Translations under genes and position numbers: made by a program
Source of the DNA: Rhodobacteraceae bacterium F11138
Lineage (GTDB): Bacteria > Pseudomonadota > Alphaproteobacteria > Rhodobacterales > Rhodobacteraceae
Direction of reading: 5' to 3'
Length of the DNA stretch: 64,000 bases
NCBI GenBank assembly: GCA_016521575.1
Contig: JAEKDP010000002.1
Location: 286,098-350,097, forward strand
The notes under the pieces: model-generated
Database searches by the model: none
What the model saw: only the letters and a program-made list of their open reading frames with translations
What the model was told of the DNA's origin: nothing
Shown here: positions 44,092 through 52,562 of the stretch, piece after piece
Layout of the letters: each line of letters opens with the position of its first letter
Position numbering within the stretch: the first letter of the stretch is position 1

Positions 44092-45056
44092 TGGTTACGA
44101 CGCCGGCTCCCTTGCTTGACGAGATGGTCGGCGTCCCCAAGAACGGGCTGGCCTGGTGGGCGCGCACCACGGACAAGGTTCGCATCCGCCTGGCGTTCTG
44201 GCGGGTGCCCGGTGCCGCGCGCGGCACGGTCCTGATCTTCCCCGGACGCACTGAATATATCGAGAAATACGGTGACACGGTCCGCGAACTCACGGGCCGC
44301 GGATATGCCTGCGTCGTGGTCGACTGGCGCGGCCAAGGTCTGTCCGACCGTTTGCTGGACGACACCCGCCTGGGCCATGTGAACATCTTTTCGGACTATC
44401 AGCACGACGTGGACGCCGCCGTGGGCGTGGCCCGCGAATTCGAACTGCCCGCGCCTTTTCACATGATCGGACATTCGATGGGCGGCGCCATCGGTCTGCG
44501 CGCCGTGATACAGGGGCTGCCGGTGGAAAGCTGCGCCTTCACCGGGCCAATGTGGGACATCTACATGTCACCGGTGCTGCGTCCGTTCGGCTGGGCGCTG
44601 TCACATCTGGCCCCGATCATGGGGATGGGCACGCGCCTTCCCCCGAGCACAAGCGTTGAGGGCTATGTGCAGGCGCAGCCATTTGAAAACAACGTCCTGA
44701 CGGCCGATGAGGACATGTATCGCCTGATGCAGGATCACATGACGGCGCATCCCGAACTGGGCATTGGCGGTCCGACACTTGTGTGGCTGCGCGAAGCCCT
44801 GAACGAATGCAGGTATCTGGCCGGACAGGATTCGCCTGCGCTTCCCTGTGTCACCTTTCTGGGCGACAGGGAATCCATCGTCGATTGCGACGCCGTGCGC
44901 CAACGTATGGAACGCTGGCCGGGCGGTGAATTGCAGGTCATCCCCGGGGCGCACCACGAACTGCTGATGGAGGTTCCCTCTATCCGTGCGCGCGTGTTCG
45001 ACCGGCTGGATGCCCTGTTTCAAGGCGCGACCGCCAGACCCAAAGCGACGGCCTGA
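44091..45056 (+). CDS. Alpha/beta hydrolase, lysophospholipase/monoacylglycerol lipase type
   Basis: A 321-residue Hydrolase_4-type serine hydrolase. The oxyanion-region LIFPGRTEYIEKYGDTVREL, the DWRGQGLSDR motif and the nucleophile elbow GHSMGG (near residue 130) are clear; the acid lies in FLGDRESIVDCDAV and the His in PGAHHELLME. Relatives such as PldB cleave lysophospholipids or monoglycerides. Coupled to the SCP2 gene upstream. Confidence 0.87.
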   Translation: MVTTPAPLLDEMVGVPKNGLAWWARTTDKVRIRLAFWRVPGAARGTVLIFPGRTEYIEKYGDTVRELTGRGYACVVVDWRGQGLSDRLLDDTRLGHVNIFSDYQHDVDAAVGVAREFELPAPFHMIGHSMGGAIGLRAVIQGLPVESCAFTGPMWDIYMSPVLRPFGWALSHLAPIMGMGTRLPPSTSVEGYVQAQPFENNVLTADEDMYRLMQDHMTAHPELGIGGPTLVWLREALNECRYLAGQDSPALPCVTFLGDRESIVDCDAVRQRMERWPGGELQVIPGAHHELLMEVPSIRARVFDRLDALFQGATARPKATA

Positions 45057-45190
45057 ACCGTGGCGCGATCCGGTGGCCGGGCAGCGGCGGATCGATCTTG
45101 TGCGCCGCGACCAAACTGATTGCACCGCATCGCTTGTGATGCCCGTTCACGCGGCATAGATGTGAGTCAACGCCACAAACGAGGTCAAAG

Positions 45191-47011
45191 ATGCTCCACC
45201 TGCCCTTCCCCCTGCGCGACGCGAATACCGCTTCCGGCACCAAAGAGCTTGGCAATCTGCCGGAATGGGATCTGAGCGATCTCTATCCGGGCGAAGATTC
45301 AACAGAGCTGAAACGCGATCTGGACTGGCTGGAAAAAGCCTGTGCCGATTTCGCCGCCGATTTCGAAGGCAGGCTGGCTGATCTGGATGCCGCCGGCCTG
45401 CTGGACTGTGTCCTGCGCAATGAACGCATCAATGCGATCGCCGGGCGGATCATGTCCTTTGCCGGGCTGCGGTACTATCAGCTGACCACCGATGCGGACC
45501 GGGCGAAGTTCATGTCCGACATGCAGGAAAAGATCACCAACTTCACGACTCCGCTGGTGTTTTTTACACTGGAACTGAACCGGTTGGACGACGGGGTGCT
45601 GGACGCCCATTTCGCCGCCAACGGGGATCTGGCCCGCTACAAGCCGGTTTTTGACCGCATCCGTGCGATGAAGCCCTATCAGCTGTCCGACGAGCTGGAA
45701 AAATTCCTGCACGATCTGGGAGTTGTCGGGGATGCGTGGGAACGCCTGTTCGATGAAACCATTGCCGGGCTGGAATTTCAGGTAGATGGCCAGACCCTGA
45801 ACATCGAGGGCACGCTGAACCTGTTGACCGAACAGGACCGCGCCAAGCGCGAGGCCGCGGCGCGCGAACTGGCCGGGGTCTTTGCCGACAACATCAAGAC
45901 CTTCGCCCGCGTCCACAACACCCAGGCCAAGGAAAAAGAAGTCGTCGATCGCTGGCGCGGCATGCCGACACCACAGACCGGACGCCACCTGTCCAATGAC
46001 GTGGAACCCGAAGTGGTCGAGGCCCTGCGCGAAGCCGTGGTCAAAGCCTACCCCAAGCTCAGCCACCGGTATTACGAGCTGAAACGCAAATGGCTGGGTC
46101 TGGACGTGATGCAGGTCTGGGATCGCAATGCGCCGCTGCCGATGGAAGACAGCCGGATCGTGGATTGGGAACAGGCCGAACAGACGGTGATGGACGCCTA
46201 TACAGCCTTTGATCCCCGCATGGGCGAGATCGCGGCCCCCTTCTTTTCCAAGGGCTGGATCGACGCGGGCGTAAAGCCGGGCAAGGCCCCCGGAGCCTTT
46301 GCCCATCCCACCGTGACCGAAGTGCACCCCTATGTCATGCTGAACTATCTGGGCAAACCGCGCGACGTGATGACCCTGGCCCATGAACTGGGCCATGGCG
46401 TGCATCAGGTTCTGGCCGCCGGTCAGGGGGAAATGCTGTCTTCCACACCGCTGACGCTGGCCGAGACGGCCAGTGTGTTTGGCGAGATGCTGACCTTCCG
46501 CAAGATGCTGGAAAGCGCCGAAACCCCGGCGCAACGCAAGGTCCTGCTGGCCGGCAAGGTCGAGGACATGATCAACACCGTCGTGCGCCAGATCGCCTTT
46601 TACGATTTCGAATGCAAACTGCACGACGCCCGGCGCGGTGGGGAATTGACGCCCGAAGACATCAACGCCCTGTGGATGAGCGTGCAGGCCGAAAGCCTTG
46701 GACCCGCATTCGAATTCATGGACGGCTATGAAACCTTCTGGGCCTATATCCCGCATTTCGTGCATTCGCCGTTCTACGTCTATGCCTATGCTTTCGGCGA
46801 CGGCTTGGTGAACGCGCTCTATTCGGTCTATGCCGAAGGTGCCGAAGGGTTCGAAGACAAGTATTTCGACATGCTGCGGTCGGGCGGCTCGAAACACCAC
46901 AAAGAGCTGCTGGCCCCGTTCGGTCTGGACGCCAGCGACCCCAGGTTCTGGGACAAAGGGCTGAGCATGATTTCCGGTTTCATCGACGAACTGGAAGCAA
47001 TGGAAGAATGA
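45191..47011 (+). CDS. pepF: Oligoendopeptidase F, M3 family
   Basis: A 606-residue M3B metallopeptidase. The zinc motif HELGH is at about residues 398-402 (VMTLAHELGHGVHQVLA) with the third ligand Glu in ETASVFGEMLTF. The N-terminal region (LPEWDLSDLYPGEDS) is the usual start of PepF-type enzymes. It cleaves oligopeptides in the cytoplasm, a third peptide-processing enzyme in this window next to the M24 and M17 peptidases. ATG 45191 is well placed. The 134 bases before it show no recognisable element. Confidence 0.93.
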   Translation: MLHLPFPLRDANTASGTKELGNLPEWDLSDLYPGEDSTELKRDLDWLEKACADFAADFEGRLADLDAAGLLDCVLRNERINAIAGRIMSFAGLRYYQLTTDADRAKFMSDMQEKITNFTTPLVFFTLELNRLDDGVLDAHFAANGDLARYKPVFDRIRAMKPYQLSDELEKFLHDLGVVGDAWERLFDETIAGLEFQVDGQTLNIEGTLNLLTEQDRAKREAAARELAGVFADNIKTFARVHNTQAKEKEVVDRWRGMPTPQTGRHLSNDVEPEVVEALREAVVKAYPKLSHRYYELKRKWLGLDVMQVWDRNAPLPMEDSRIVDWEQAEQTVMDAYTAFDPRMGEIAAPFFSKGWIDAGVKPGKAPGAFAHPTVTEVHPYVMLNYLGKPRDVMTLAHELGHGVHQVLAAGQGEMLSSTPLTLAETASVFGEMLTFRKMLESAETPAQRKVLLAGKVEDMINTVVRQIAFYDFECKLHDARRGGELTPEDINALWMSVQAESLGPAFEFMDGYETFWAYIPHFVHSPFYVYAYAFGDGLVNALYSVYAEGAEGFEDKYFDMLRSGGSKHHKELLAPFGLDASDPRFWDKGLSMISGFIDELEAMEE

Positions 47012-47063
47012 CCCGGGAAACGGGCCGCATCGGCGCGGCCCGCGGGCGCGGACTGGACGACAG

Positions 47064-47963
47064 ATGGTATCGCGGACCACACGCCTGAACCTGTCGGCGG
47101 CGGCCGCTTCGGTCGCCGTGGCCTTGTGTCTGGTGGGGCTCAAACTGTGGGCGCTGTCGCAAACCCGGTCGCTGTCGGTGGCCGCATCGCTGGCCGACAG
47201 CGCGCTGGATCTGCTGGTCTCTCTGGTCGGGCTGATCGGTATAGCCTACGCCGCGCGCCCACCGGATCACGACCATGCCTTTGGCCACACCTCCGCCGAG
47301 GATCTGACCGCGCTTGGACAGGCGCTGTTCCTGTTGATCACGGCGATCACGCTGGCCGGTGTGTCCTTGCGCCGTCTGCTGTTGCCCACACCCGCAGCAC
47401 TGGAATCCGAAGGTGCGGGCATCGCGGTCATGGCGGTGTCGGTCCTGCTGACCCTCGGATTGATCCTGTGGCAGCAACGGGTGGCGCGCCAGACCGGAAA
47501 CCGCGTGGTTGCCGCCGACTCGCTGCATTACATCAGCGATCTGCTGCCCAATCTGGGTGCCATCCTGGCCCTGTGGGTGTCCGCGCGGTTCGGGATCAGC
47601 CAGGTGGACACAATCGTCGGGCTGATCGCGTCAACCATATTGCTGATCGGTGCCATCCGGATCGGGAACGGGGCGTGGAATGCGCTGATGGACCGGCGCG
47701 CGGACCCGGCCCTGATTGCGCGGATTGAAACCCTGATCGCCGATCATCCCGGCGTTCTGGGGTTTCACGACCTGCGCACGCGCACAGCGGGCAGCCGGAC
47801 ATTTATCGATTTTCACATCGAACTGGACGAAAGCCTAAGCCTGAACGAAGCCCATGCGATCGGTGCGGGATTGAAACACAAGATCCTGCAGACATTTCCC
47901 CAGACCGATGTTCTGATCCACAAGGACCCGCGACCCGTACCCCCGGGGTCCGAACTCACTTGA
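47064..47963 (+). CDS. Cation diffusion facilitator (FieF/ZitB family)
   Basis: A 299-residue CDF transporter with six membrane spans and a cytoplasmic C-terminal domain. The metal-site pattern in span II, SLADSALDLLVSLVG, and span V, AADSLHYISDLLPN, is present, along with the DHDHAFGHTSAEDLTALG loop. The C-terminal domain begins near residue 210 (HPGVLGFHDLRTRTAGS). It exports Zn2+, Fe2+ or similar ions by proton antiport; specificity is not readable (span II Asp-Asp with His-Asp suggests iron/zinc type). It overlaps the convergent DksA-like gene by eight bases. Confidence 0.9.
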   Translation: MVSRTTRLNLSAAAASVAVALCLVGLKLWALSQTRSLSVAASLADSALDLLVSLVGLIGIAYAARPPDHDHAFGHTSAEDLTALGQALFLLITAITLAGVSLRRLLLPTPAALESEGAGIAVMAVSVLLTLGLILWQQRVARQTGNRVVAADSLHYISDLLPNLGAILALWVSARFGISQVDTIVGLIASTILLIGAIRIGNGAWNALMDRRADPALIARIETLIADHPGVLGFHDLRTRTAGSRTFIDFHIELDESLSLNEAHAIGAGLKHKILQTFPQTDVLIHKDPRPVPPGSELT

Positions 47964-48225
47964 GCTGGCTGTCCTTGCTGCCGCGCCGGTTCATGCCGCC
48001 GCGCACCCTGAATGCGCCATCCCGTTCCTGTTGGCAGTCTATGCACAGCTTCACACCCGGTATCGCCATACGTCTCTTCTGGGGAATCGGTTCTTCACAT
48101 TCCGCGCAATGGGTCAGGCTGGCGCCCCTGGGGGTCTGACGTGATTTCAACCGCGCCAGTTCATCGCTGATCGATGCCTCGATCTGTTCGTTCACCGCCC
48201 CGTCGCGTGTCCATCCTCCGGCCAT
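47956..48225 (-). CDS. DksA/TraR-type C4 zinc-finger protein
   Basis: An 89-residue short DksA-like protein (YbiI size). The zinc finger is CAECEEPIPQKRRMAIPGVKLCIDC in overall layout, with CxxC pairs about residues 40 and 60. A short helical N-terminal region (AVNEQIEASISDELARLKSR) precedes it, much shorter than the DksA coiled coil and without its Asp-Asp tip. Role unknown; may bind RNA polymerase. ATG 48225 is chosen from the family start MAGGW; the frame opens further up. Confidence 0.82.
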   Translation of the reverse strand: MAGGWTRDGAVNEQIEASISDELARLKSRQTPRGASLTHCAECEEPIPQKRRMAIPGVKLCIDCQQERDGAFRVRGGMNRRGSKDSQLK

Positions 48226-48376
48226 AATATCCTCCTGTCCGGGCGTCACGATAGAATCCGCGCCTGGATCTGCCAAGAAAATTGCAATCCGGCCGGGCGC
48301 GCCATCACCGGCAGAGAGCGCGCGCACCCTCTGCCATTACCCTGGCCACGGTATCAGCGGCCCGGAGCCGCGCGTG

Positions 48377-49273
48377 TCAGGCCGTTGCCATCATGCCCTT
48401 TTCACGCGCCAGATCGCGCATTTTCTTCTGCAGTTTTTCAAACGCGCGCACCTCGATCTGGCGGATGCGCTCCCGGCTGACGTTGTATTGGCTGCTCAGA
48501 TCTTCCAGCGTGACGATCTGGTCGCTCAGGCGGCGCTGGGTCAGGATGTCCTTTTCCCGATCGTTCAGCACATCCAGCGCCTGCGCCAGCAATTCGCGGC
48601 GCGCTTCAAGTTCATCGCGCGCCTCATAATCGCCCGCCTGGTCGGCGTCTTCGTCTTCCAGCCAGTCCTGCCATTGCATCGTGCCTTCGCCTTCGGACCC
48701 GACCGTCGCATTCAACGAAGCGTCACCACCGCTCATGCGGCGGTTCATGCTGATCACTTCAGCCTCGGTGACGCCCAGATCGGTGGCGATCTGCTTGACA
48801 TTGTCCGGGTGCAGATCGCCCTCTTCCAGCGCACCGATCTTGGCCTTGGCCTTGCGCAGGTTGAAAAACAGTTTCTTCTGCGCGCTGGTGGTGCCCAGTT
48901 TCACCAAGGACCAGGACCGCAGGATATATTCCTGAATGCTGGCGCGAATCCACCACATGGCATAGGTCGCGAGGCGAAAACCCTTTTCCGGGTCAAACCG
49001 TTTCACGGCCTGCATCAGGCCGACGTTGGCCTCGGAAATCACCTCGGCCTGCGGCAATCCATAGCCACGATATCCCATGGCAATCTTGGCCGCCAACCGC
49101 AGGTGACTGGTGACCATCCGGTGCGCGGCCTCGGTGTCCTGTTCTTCGACCCAACGCTTGGCCAGCATGTATTCTTCTTCCGGCTCCAGCAGAGGAAACT
49201 TGCGGATCTCCTGCATATAGCGGTTCAGACCGCCTTCGGGCGTCGGCGCGGGCAAATTCGCATAGTTGGCCAT
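48377..49273 (-). CDS. rpoH: RNA polymerase sigma factor RpoH (sigma-32)
   Basis: A 298-residue heat-shock sigma factor. Region 2 is evident (NPYMxx-type start, then ISEANVGLMQAVKRFDPEKG and FRLATYAMWWIRASIQEYIL with the -10 recognition residues), and region 4 ends in DQIVTLEDLSSQYNVSRERI followed by RQIEVRAFEKLQKKM. The RpoH box lies in between (QKKLFFNLRKAKAK). ATG 49273 has GGAGGG nine bases upstream. A sigma-32-type promoter is visible at 49310-49338, so it is probably autoregulated. Roseobacters often have two RpoH paralogues; which this is was not resolved. Confidence 0.95.
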   Translation of the reverse strand: MANYANLPAPTPEGGLNRYMQEIRKFPLLEPEEEYMLAKRWVEEQDTEAAHRMVTSHLRLAAKIAMGYRGYGLPQAEVISEANVGLMQAVKRFDPEKGFRLATYAMWWIRASIQEYILRSWSLVKLGTTSAQKKLFFNLRKAKAKIGALEEGDLHPDNVKQIATDLGVTEAEVISMNRRMSGGDASLNATVGSEGEGTMQWQDWLEDEDADQAGDYEARDELEARRELLAQALDVLNDREKDILTQRRLSDQIVTLEDLSSQYNVSRERIRQIEVRAFEKLQKKMRDLAREKGMMATA

Positions 49274-49309
49274 TGTTATGTCCCTCCGAATGTAAAACGG
49301 CTTAACATG

Positions 49310-49338
49310 TATATGGGAGCTTTTCTTACCCATTCAAG
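49310..49338 (-). promoter_or_regulatory. Heat-shock (sigma-32) type promoter of rpoH
   Basis: On the minus strand CTTGAA (49338-49333) is followed after 14 bases by TCCCATATA (49318-49310), matching the sigma-32 consensus CTTGAA-N13/14-CCCCATNTA with one mismatch. Predicted transcription start is near 49303, giving a leader of about 30 bases that contains the GGAGGG ribosome-binding site. Confidence 0.7.
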
Positions 49339-49438
49339 CATCGCTGTCACTATATTGGAACGAAACCCGGATTTCGAAGCCGCATTTCAGTGCGCTCACG
49401 CGCATGTGCTGTTCATGACAGGCGCGCGCCCAATCCGG

Positions 49439-50473
49439 TCACTCTGCGGTCTGGGCCAACAAGTCCACCAGTTCGCGCATATCATCCGGCATCGGCGCTT
49501 CAAAGCGCACAGCATCCTGACTGATCGGGTGCTGAAAACCCAAAACGGCGGCATGCAGCGCCTGACGGGGGAACCGGCGAACCGCTTCGGCGGCTTGCGG
49601 TGTAATCGCACGCCCCGCCGGCTTGCGGCGTCCGCCATAGACCGGATCCCCGATCAACCCGTGCCCGGCATGGGCCATATGCACCCGGATCTGATGGGTG
49701 CGGCCGGTTTCCAGCCAGCATTCCATCAACGCCGCCACGGGGGGTGTCCCGAACCGGTTCACGATGCGCGCACGGGTGACGGCGTGGCGTCCGCCCTGAA
49801 ACACCACTGCTTGTTTCTGGCGATCGGTCCGATGTCTGGCCAGCTGAGTGGTCAGCCGCAGGATGTTTCCAGGTTCGAACCCGGCACCGCGCACGCCGCG
49901 CAGGCGCGGATCGCTGGCATCGGGCACGCCGTGACAGATTGCATGGTAATACCGCTCAACCGTGTGGGCTTCGAACTGGGCCGCCAACCCCTGATGCGCC
50001 GCATCGGATTTTGCCACCACCAACAGTCCGCTGGTGTCCTTGTCGATCCGGTGCACGATACCCGGCCGTTTGACCCCGCCGACCCCGGACAGCTCATCGC
50101 CACAATGATGCAACAACGCGTTGACCAAGGTGCCCGAGGGCGACCCCGGTGCCGGATGCACCACCATTCCCGCCGGCTTGTTGATCACGATCAGGTCGGC
50201 ATCTTCATGGACCACATCCAGTGCGATCGCTTCGGGTCCGATATGGCTGTCCTCGGCATCCTGGATCTGAACCACCACGCGCGCGCCCTCCTCGACACGC
50301 GCCTTTGCGTTCGTCACCGTCGTCCCGTCCACAGACACCGCCCCATCGGCAAGCAACCGCGCCAGCCGGGTGCGCGACAGCGTCTCGATGGCTGGTACAT
50401 CCCGCGAAAGCGCCTTATCAAGGCGCGGCGGCGGATCCGCCGCGATGGTGAACTCGATTTGGCGTCTGAGCAT
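49439..50473 (-). CDS. rluD: 23S rRNA pseudouridine synthase RluD
   Basis: A 344-residue RluA/RluD-family pseudouridine synthase. An N-terminal S4 domain (PPPRLDKALSRDVPAIETLS) is followed by the catalytic domain with LIVINKPAGMVVHPAPG and the catalytic Asp in VHRIDKDTSGLLVVAK. The C-terminal ETGRTHQIRVHMAHAGHGL motif is intact. It isomerises uridines in helix 69 of 23S rRNA in known RluD. ATG 50473 is supported by GGAAGGG eight bases upstream. Its start codon overlaps that of the divergent DUF6476 gene. Confidence 0.92.
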   Translation of the reverse strand: MLRRQIEFTIAADPPPRLDKALSRDVPAIETLSRTRLARLLADGAVSVDGTTVTNAKARVEEGARVVVQIQDAEDSHIGPEAIALDVVHEDADLIVINKPAGMVVHPAPGSPSGTLVNALLHHCGDELSGVGGVKRPGIVHRIDKDTSGLLVVAKSDAAHQGLAAQFEAHTVERYYHAICHGVPDASDPRLRGVRGAGFEPGNILRLTTQLARHRTDRQKQAVVFQGGRHAVTRARIVNRFGTPPVAALMECWLETGRTHQIRVHMAHAGHGLIGDPVYGGRRKPAGRAITPQAAEAVRRFPRQALHAAVLGFQHPISQDAVRFEAPMPDDMRELVDLLAQTAE

Positions 50474-50789
50474 GACTGACCCTTCCCAGCCGGTTCCGGA
50501 ACCGGCCAACCTGCGTTTCCTGCGTCGGCTCGTGACGACATTGACGGCGGTGATGATTTTCGGGCTTTTAGTCATTGTCGGGCTGCTTGTCATGCGTTTC
50601 TCGCAAGATCACGCACCCGTCCCGGCCCCCCTGCCGGACAGCATCGTGCTGCCCCAGGGCACCGTCGCACGGGCAGTCACCTTTGGCGGGAACTGGTACG
50701 CGGTGGTCACCACCGACGACAGAATCCTGATATTCGACAGCGCCAGCGCAGAATTGCAGCAATCCATCCGGATCGAGACGCAAAAATAA
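50472..50789 (+). CDS. DUF6476-type small membrane protein
   Basis: A 105-residue protein with one strong membrane span (LVTTLTAVMIFGLLVIVGLL, about residues 21-40) preceded by the conserved EPANLRFLRRL, and a short periplasmic domain (SIVLPQGTVARAVTFGGNWY, ILIFDSASAELQQSI). It resembles the DUF6476 family that sits beside rluD in Rhodobacterales. The ATG at 50472 overlaps the rluD start codon on the other strand by two bases; its own ribosome-binding site is weak, so ATG 50445 remains possible. Function unknown. Confidence 0.75.
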   Translation: MTDPSQPVPEPANLRFLRRLVTTLTAVMIFGLLVIVGLLVMRFSQDHAPVPAPLPDSIVLPQGTVARAVTFGGNWYAVVTTDDRILIFDSASAELQQSIRIETQK

Positions 50790-50858
50790 CCGGACGCTTC
50801 GGGTTTCGTTGAAAATCAGCCCGAATTGTGCGATCATTGGCTTTCAAAGGTCATTTCG

Positions 50859-52376
50859 ATGCGTGCATTTCTGATTGTGTTCTGGTTGAGCGTCCTGCCC
50901 ATTGCGGGCTGGGGCGGAAACGTGGCGTTGGTCATCGGCAACTCTTCCTATCAGACGGTCCCTTCGCTTCCCAATCCGGCCAATGACGCCAACGCGGTCG
51001 CACGCGTCCTGCAGCAGCAGGGATTTCAGGTCACGACCGCCATCGACATGACCCGCGCGCAAATGCTGTCGACCCTCAGAGCCTTTCGCGGGCAGGCCGA
51101 TGATGCCGATGTGGCCATGGTGTATTATGCCGGTCACGGCATGGAGATCAGCGGGCGCAACTACCTGATTCCGATAGACGCGCGGATCGCCGACGAACGC
51201 GACGCGCGACTGGAAATGATCGAGATGGGGGATGTTCTGGCACAGCTCTCCGGTGCCCGGCAGATGAAGATGATCGTGCTGGACGCCTGCCGCGACAACC
51301 CCTTTGTCGCCCGCATGCAGCGCGACCAGACCGCGCGCAACGTCGGGCGCGGGCTGGCGATCGTCAAGGATGCCGGGGCCGATACGCTGATCGCCTATGC
51401 CGCCGCCGCGGGTGAGGTCACGCCCGATGGGCTGGAAGGCGGCAATTCGCCCTTCACCCGCGCCTTTCTGAACGCATTTCAGGGTCCTCCGACCGATGTG
51501 CGCCTGTTGTTGGGTCACGTCCGGGACGAGTTGCGCCAATCCGTCCCGGGTGCGGCGCCGTTCGTGTATTCTTCGCTGGGCGGGGCCCAATACATCCTGA
51601 ACGCCAACAGCCCGCCAACGCCACCCGCCGCGAATCTGGTCCCGGCACTGGACGAAAACACCCTGTTGATTGATTTCGCCACCGCCGAGATCTCCAACTC
51701 TGCGGACGCCTGGAACACATTCCTGACCAAATACGCGGCCTATTCCGACCACACCCTGTTCATCCTGGGACGCCGCAACCGTGATCAGCTGGCGGCTGGG
51801 GCCGTCGCCGCGAGCGCACCATCGGAACCGCGATCCGGCACCCCCGCCGCGCCCTCCGAACAGGTTGCCGCCCTGTCCGCCCCGGTCCCCCCGCCAGACA
51901 CAGTTGAACCAGCTGCGCCCGAAATGACCCGCAAGGCGGCGATACTGGAAATCCAGAAGCTTCTGAAACAGCGCAATTGCTATGCCGGCCGTCTGGACGG
52001 GCTGTATGGCCGTCAGACGGCCCGGGGGCTGGCGACCCTGTCCACCCGAAGCGGCGCGGCGCTGAGCGTGCGGAAATCTTCGACCGTGCGGGATCTGCAA
52101 GACGTCATTTCCCGATTGGTGATCATCGACGACGTGAAATGCCCGACAGCGAAAGTCGCAAGAAGACCTGCCGCCCCCGCGAACAAACCGCGACCGGCCG
52201 CGACCGCCAAACCGCCGGCCCCTGTTGTTGCAGCGCCTGCCCCGGCCCCCGCGCCAGCGCCCGCAAAAAAGAAGAGACCGCAACCCGGGTCGACAGTCTT
52301 CAAGAATCCGCCGAACTATTGCCCGCAATACGGCAGCTCGAAAGGCTGCCGGGACGGAACGCCGACGGATTGGTAA
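50859..52376 (+). CDS. Caspase-like (C14) peptidase with proline/alanine-rich C-terminal tail
   Basis: A 505-residue secreted protein. Signal peptide: AFLIVFWLSVLPIAGWG. The caspase domain (about residues 22-250) opens NVALVIGNSSYQ and has the catalytic His in YYAGHGMEIS (near 93) and Cys in VLDACRDNPF (near 143). A region near residues 355-405 resembles a peptidoglycan-binding-like repeat (ILEIQKLLKQRNCYAGRLDG, GLYGRQTARGLATLS). It ends with a Pro/Ala linker and a small Cys-containing tail (NYCPQYGSSKGCRDG). Such orthocaspases cut after Arg or Lys; targets unknown. ATG 50859 chosen for the signal peptide. Confidence 0.85.
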   Translation: MRAFLIVFWLSVLPIAGWGGNVALVIGNSSYQTVPSLPNPANDANAVARVLQQQGFQVTTAIDMTRAQMLSTLRAFRGQADDADVAMVYYAGHGMEISGRNYLIPIDARIADERDARLEMIEMGDVLAQLSGARQMKMIVLDACRDNPFVARMQRDQTARNVGRGLAIVKDAGADTLIAYAAAAGEVTPDGLEGGNSPFTRAFLNAFQGPPTDVRLLLGHVRDELRQSVPGAAPFVYSSLGGAQYILNANSPPTPPAANLVPALDENTLLIDFATAEISNSADAWNTFLTKYAAYSDHTLFILGRRNRDQLAAGAVAASAPSEPRSGTPAAPSEQVAALSAPVPPPDTVEPAAPEMTRKAAILEIQKLLKQRNCYAGRLDGLYGRQTARGLATLSTRSGAALSVRKSSTVRDLQDVISRLVIIDDVKCPTAKVARRPAAPANKPRPAATAKPPAPVVAAPAPAPAPAPAKKKRPQPGSTVFKNPPNYCPQYGSSKGCRDGTPTDW

Positions 52377-52442
52377 GCCGCGCAAATCACGCCTCTGGGC
52401 GGTCTGCTCCGGGCAGCGCGTATCGATACGGTCAGATGGGGA

Positions 52443-52519
52443 TGGTACCACCTCCCCGGCTCGAACGGGGGACCTCCTGATCCACAATCAGGCGCTCTAA
52501 CCAACTGAGCTAAGGCGGC
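52443..52519 (-). tRNA. tRNA-His (anticodon GTG), CCA encoded
   Basis: A 77-base cloverleaf on the minus strand. Acceptor arms GCCGCCT and AGGTGGT pair over seven bases, the D arm is GCTC/GAGC, the anticodon stem CCTGA/TCAGG encloses TTGTGGA (anticodon GTG), and the T arm CCCCG/CGGGG holds TTCGAGC. The discriminator is A73 followed by encoded CCA. The base before position 1 is T, not G, so the G-1 that marks His-tRNA elsewhere is not encoded; this A73, G-1-less form is known in Alphaproteobacteria. Confidence 0.95.
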
Positions 52520-52562
52520 ACTGGGGGCGATTTAGACAACCATCAGTGTGATTGCAAGACCA

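Noticed and set aside
45299-47143. A 614-codon minus-strand frame opposite pepF
   Set aside because: Antisense shadow; the plus strand has the intact HELGH peptidase.
50844-52487. A 547-codon minus-strand frame opposite the caspase gene
   Set aside because: Gly/Arg-rich shadow; the plus strand has signal peptide and catalytic dyad.
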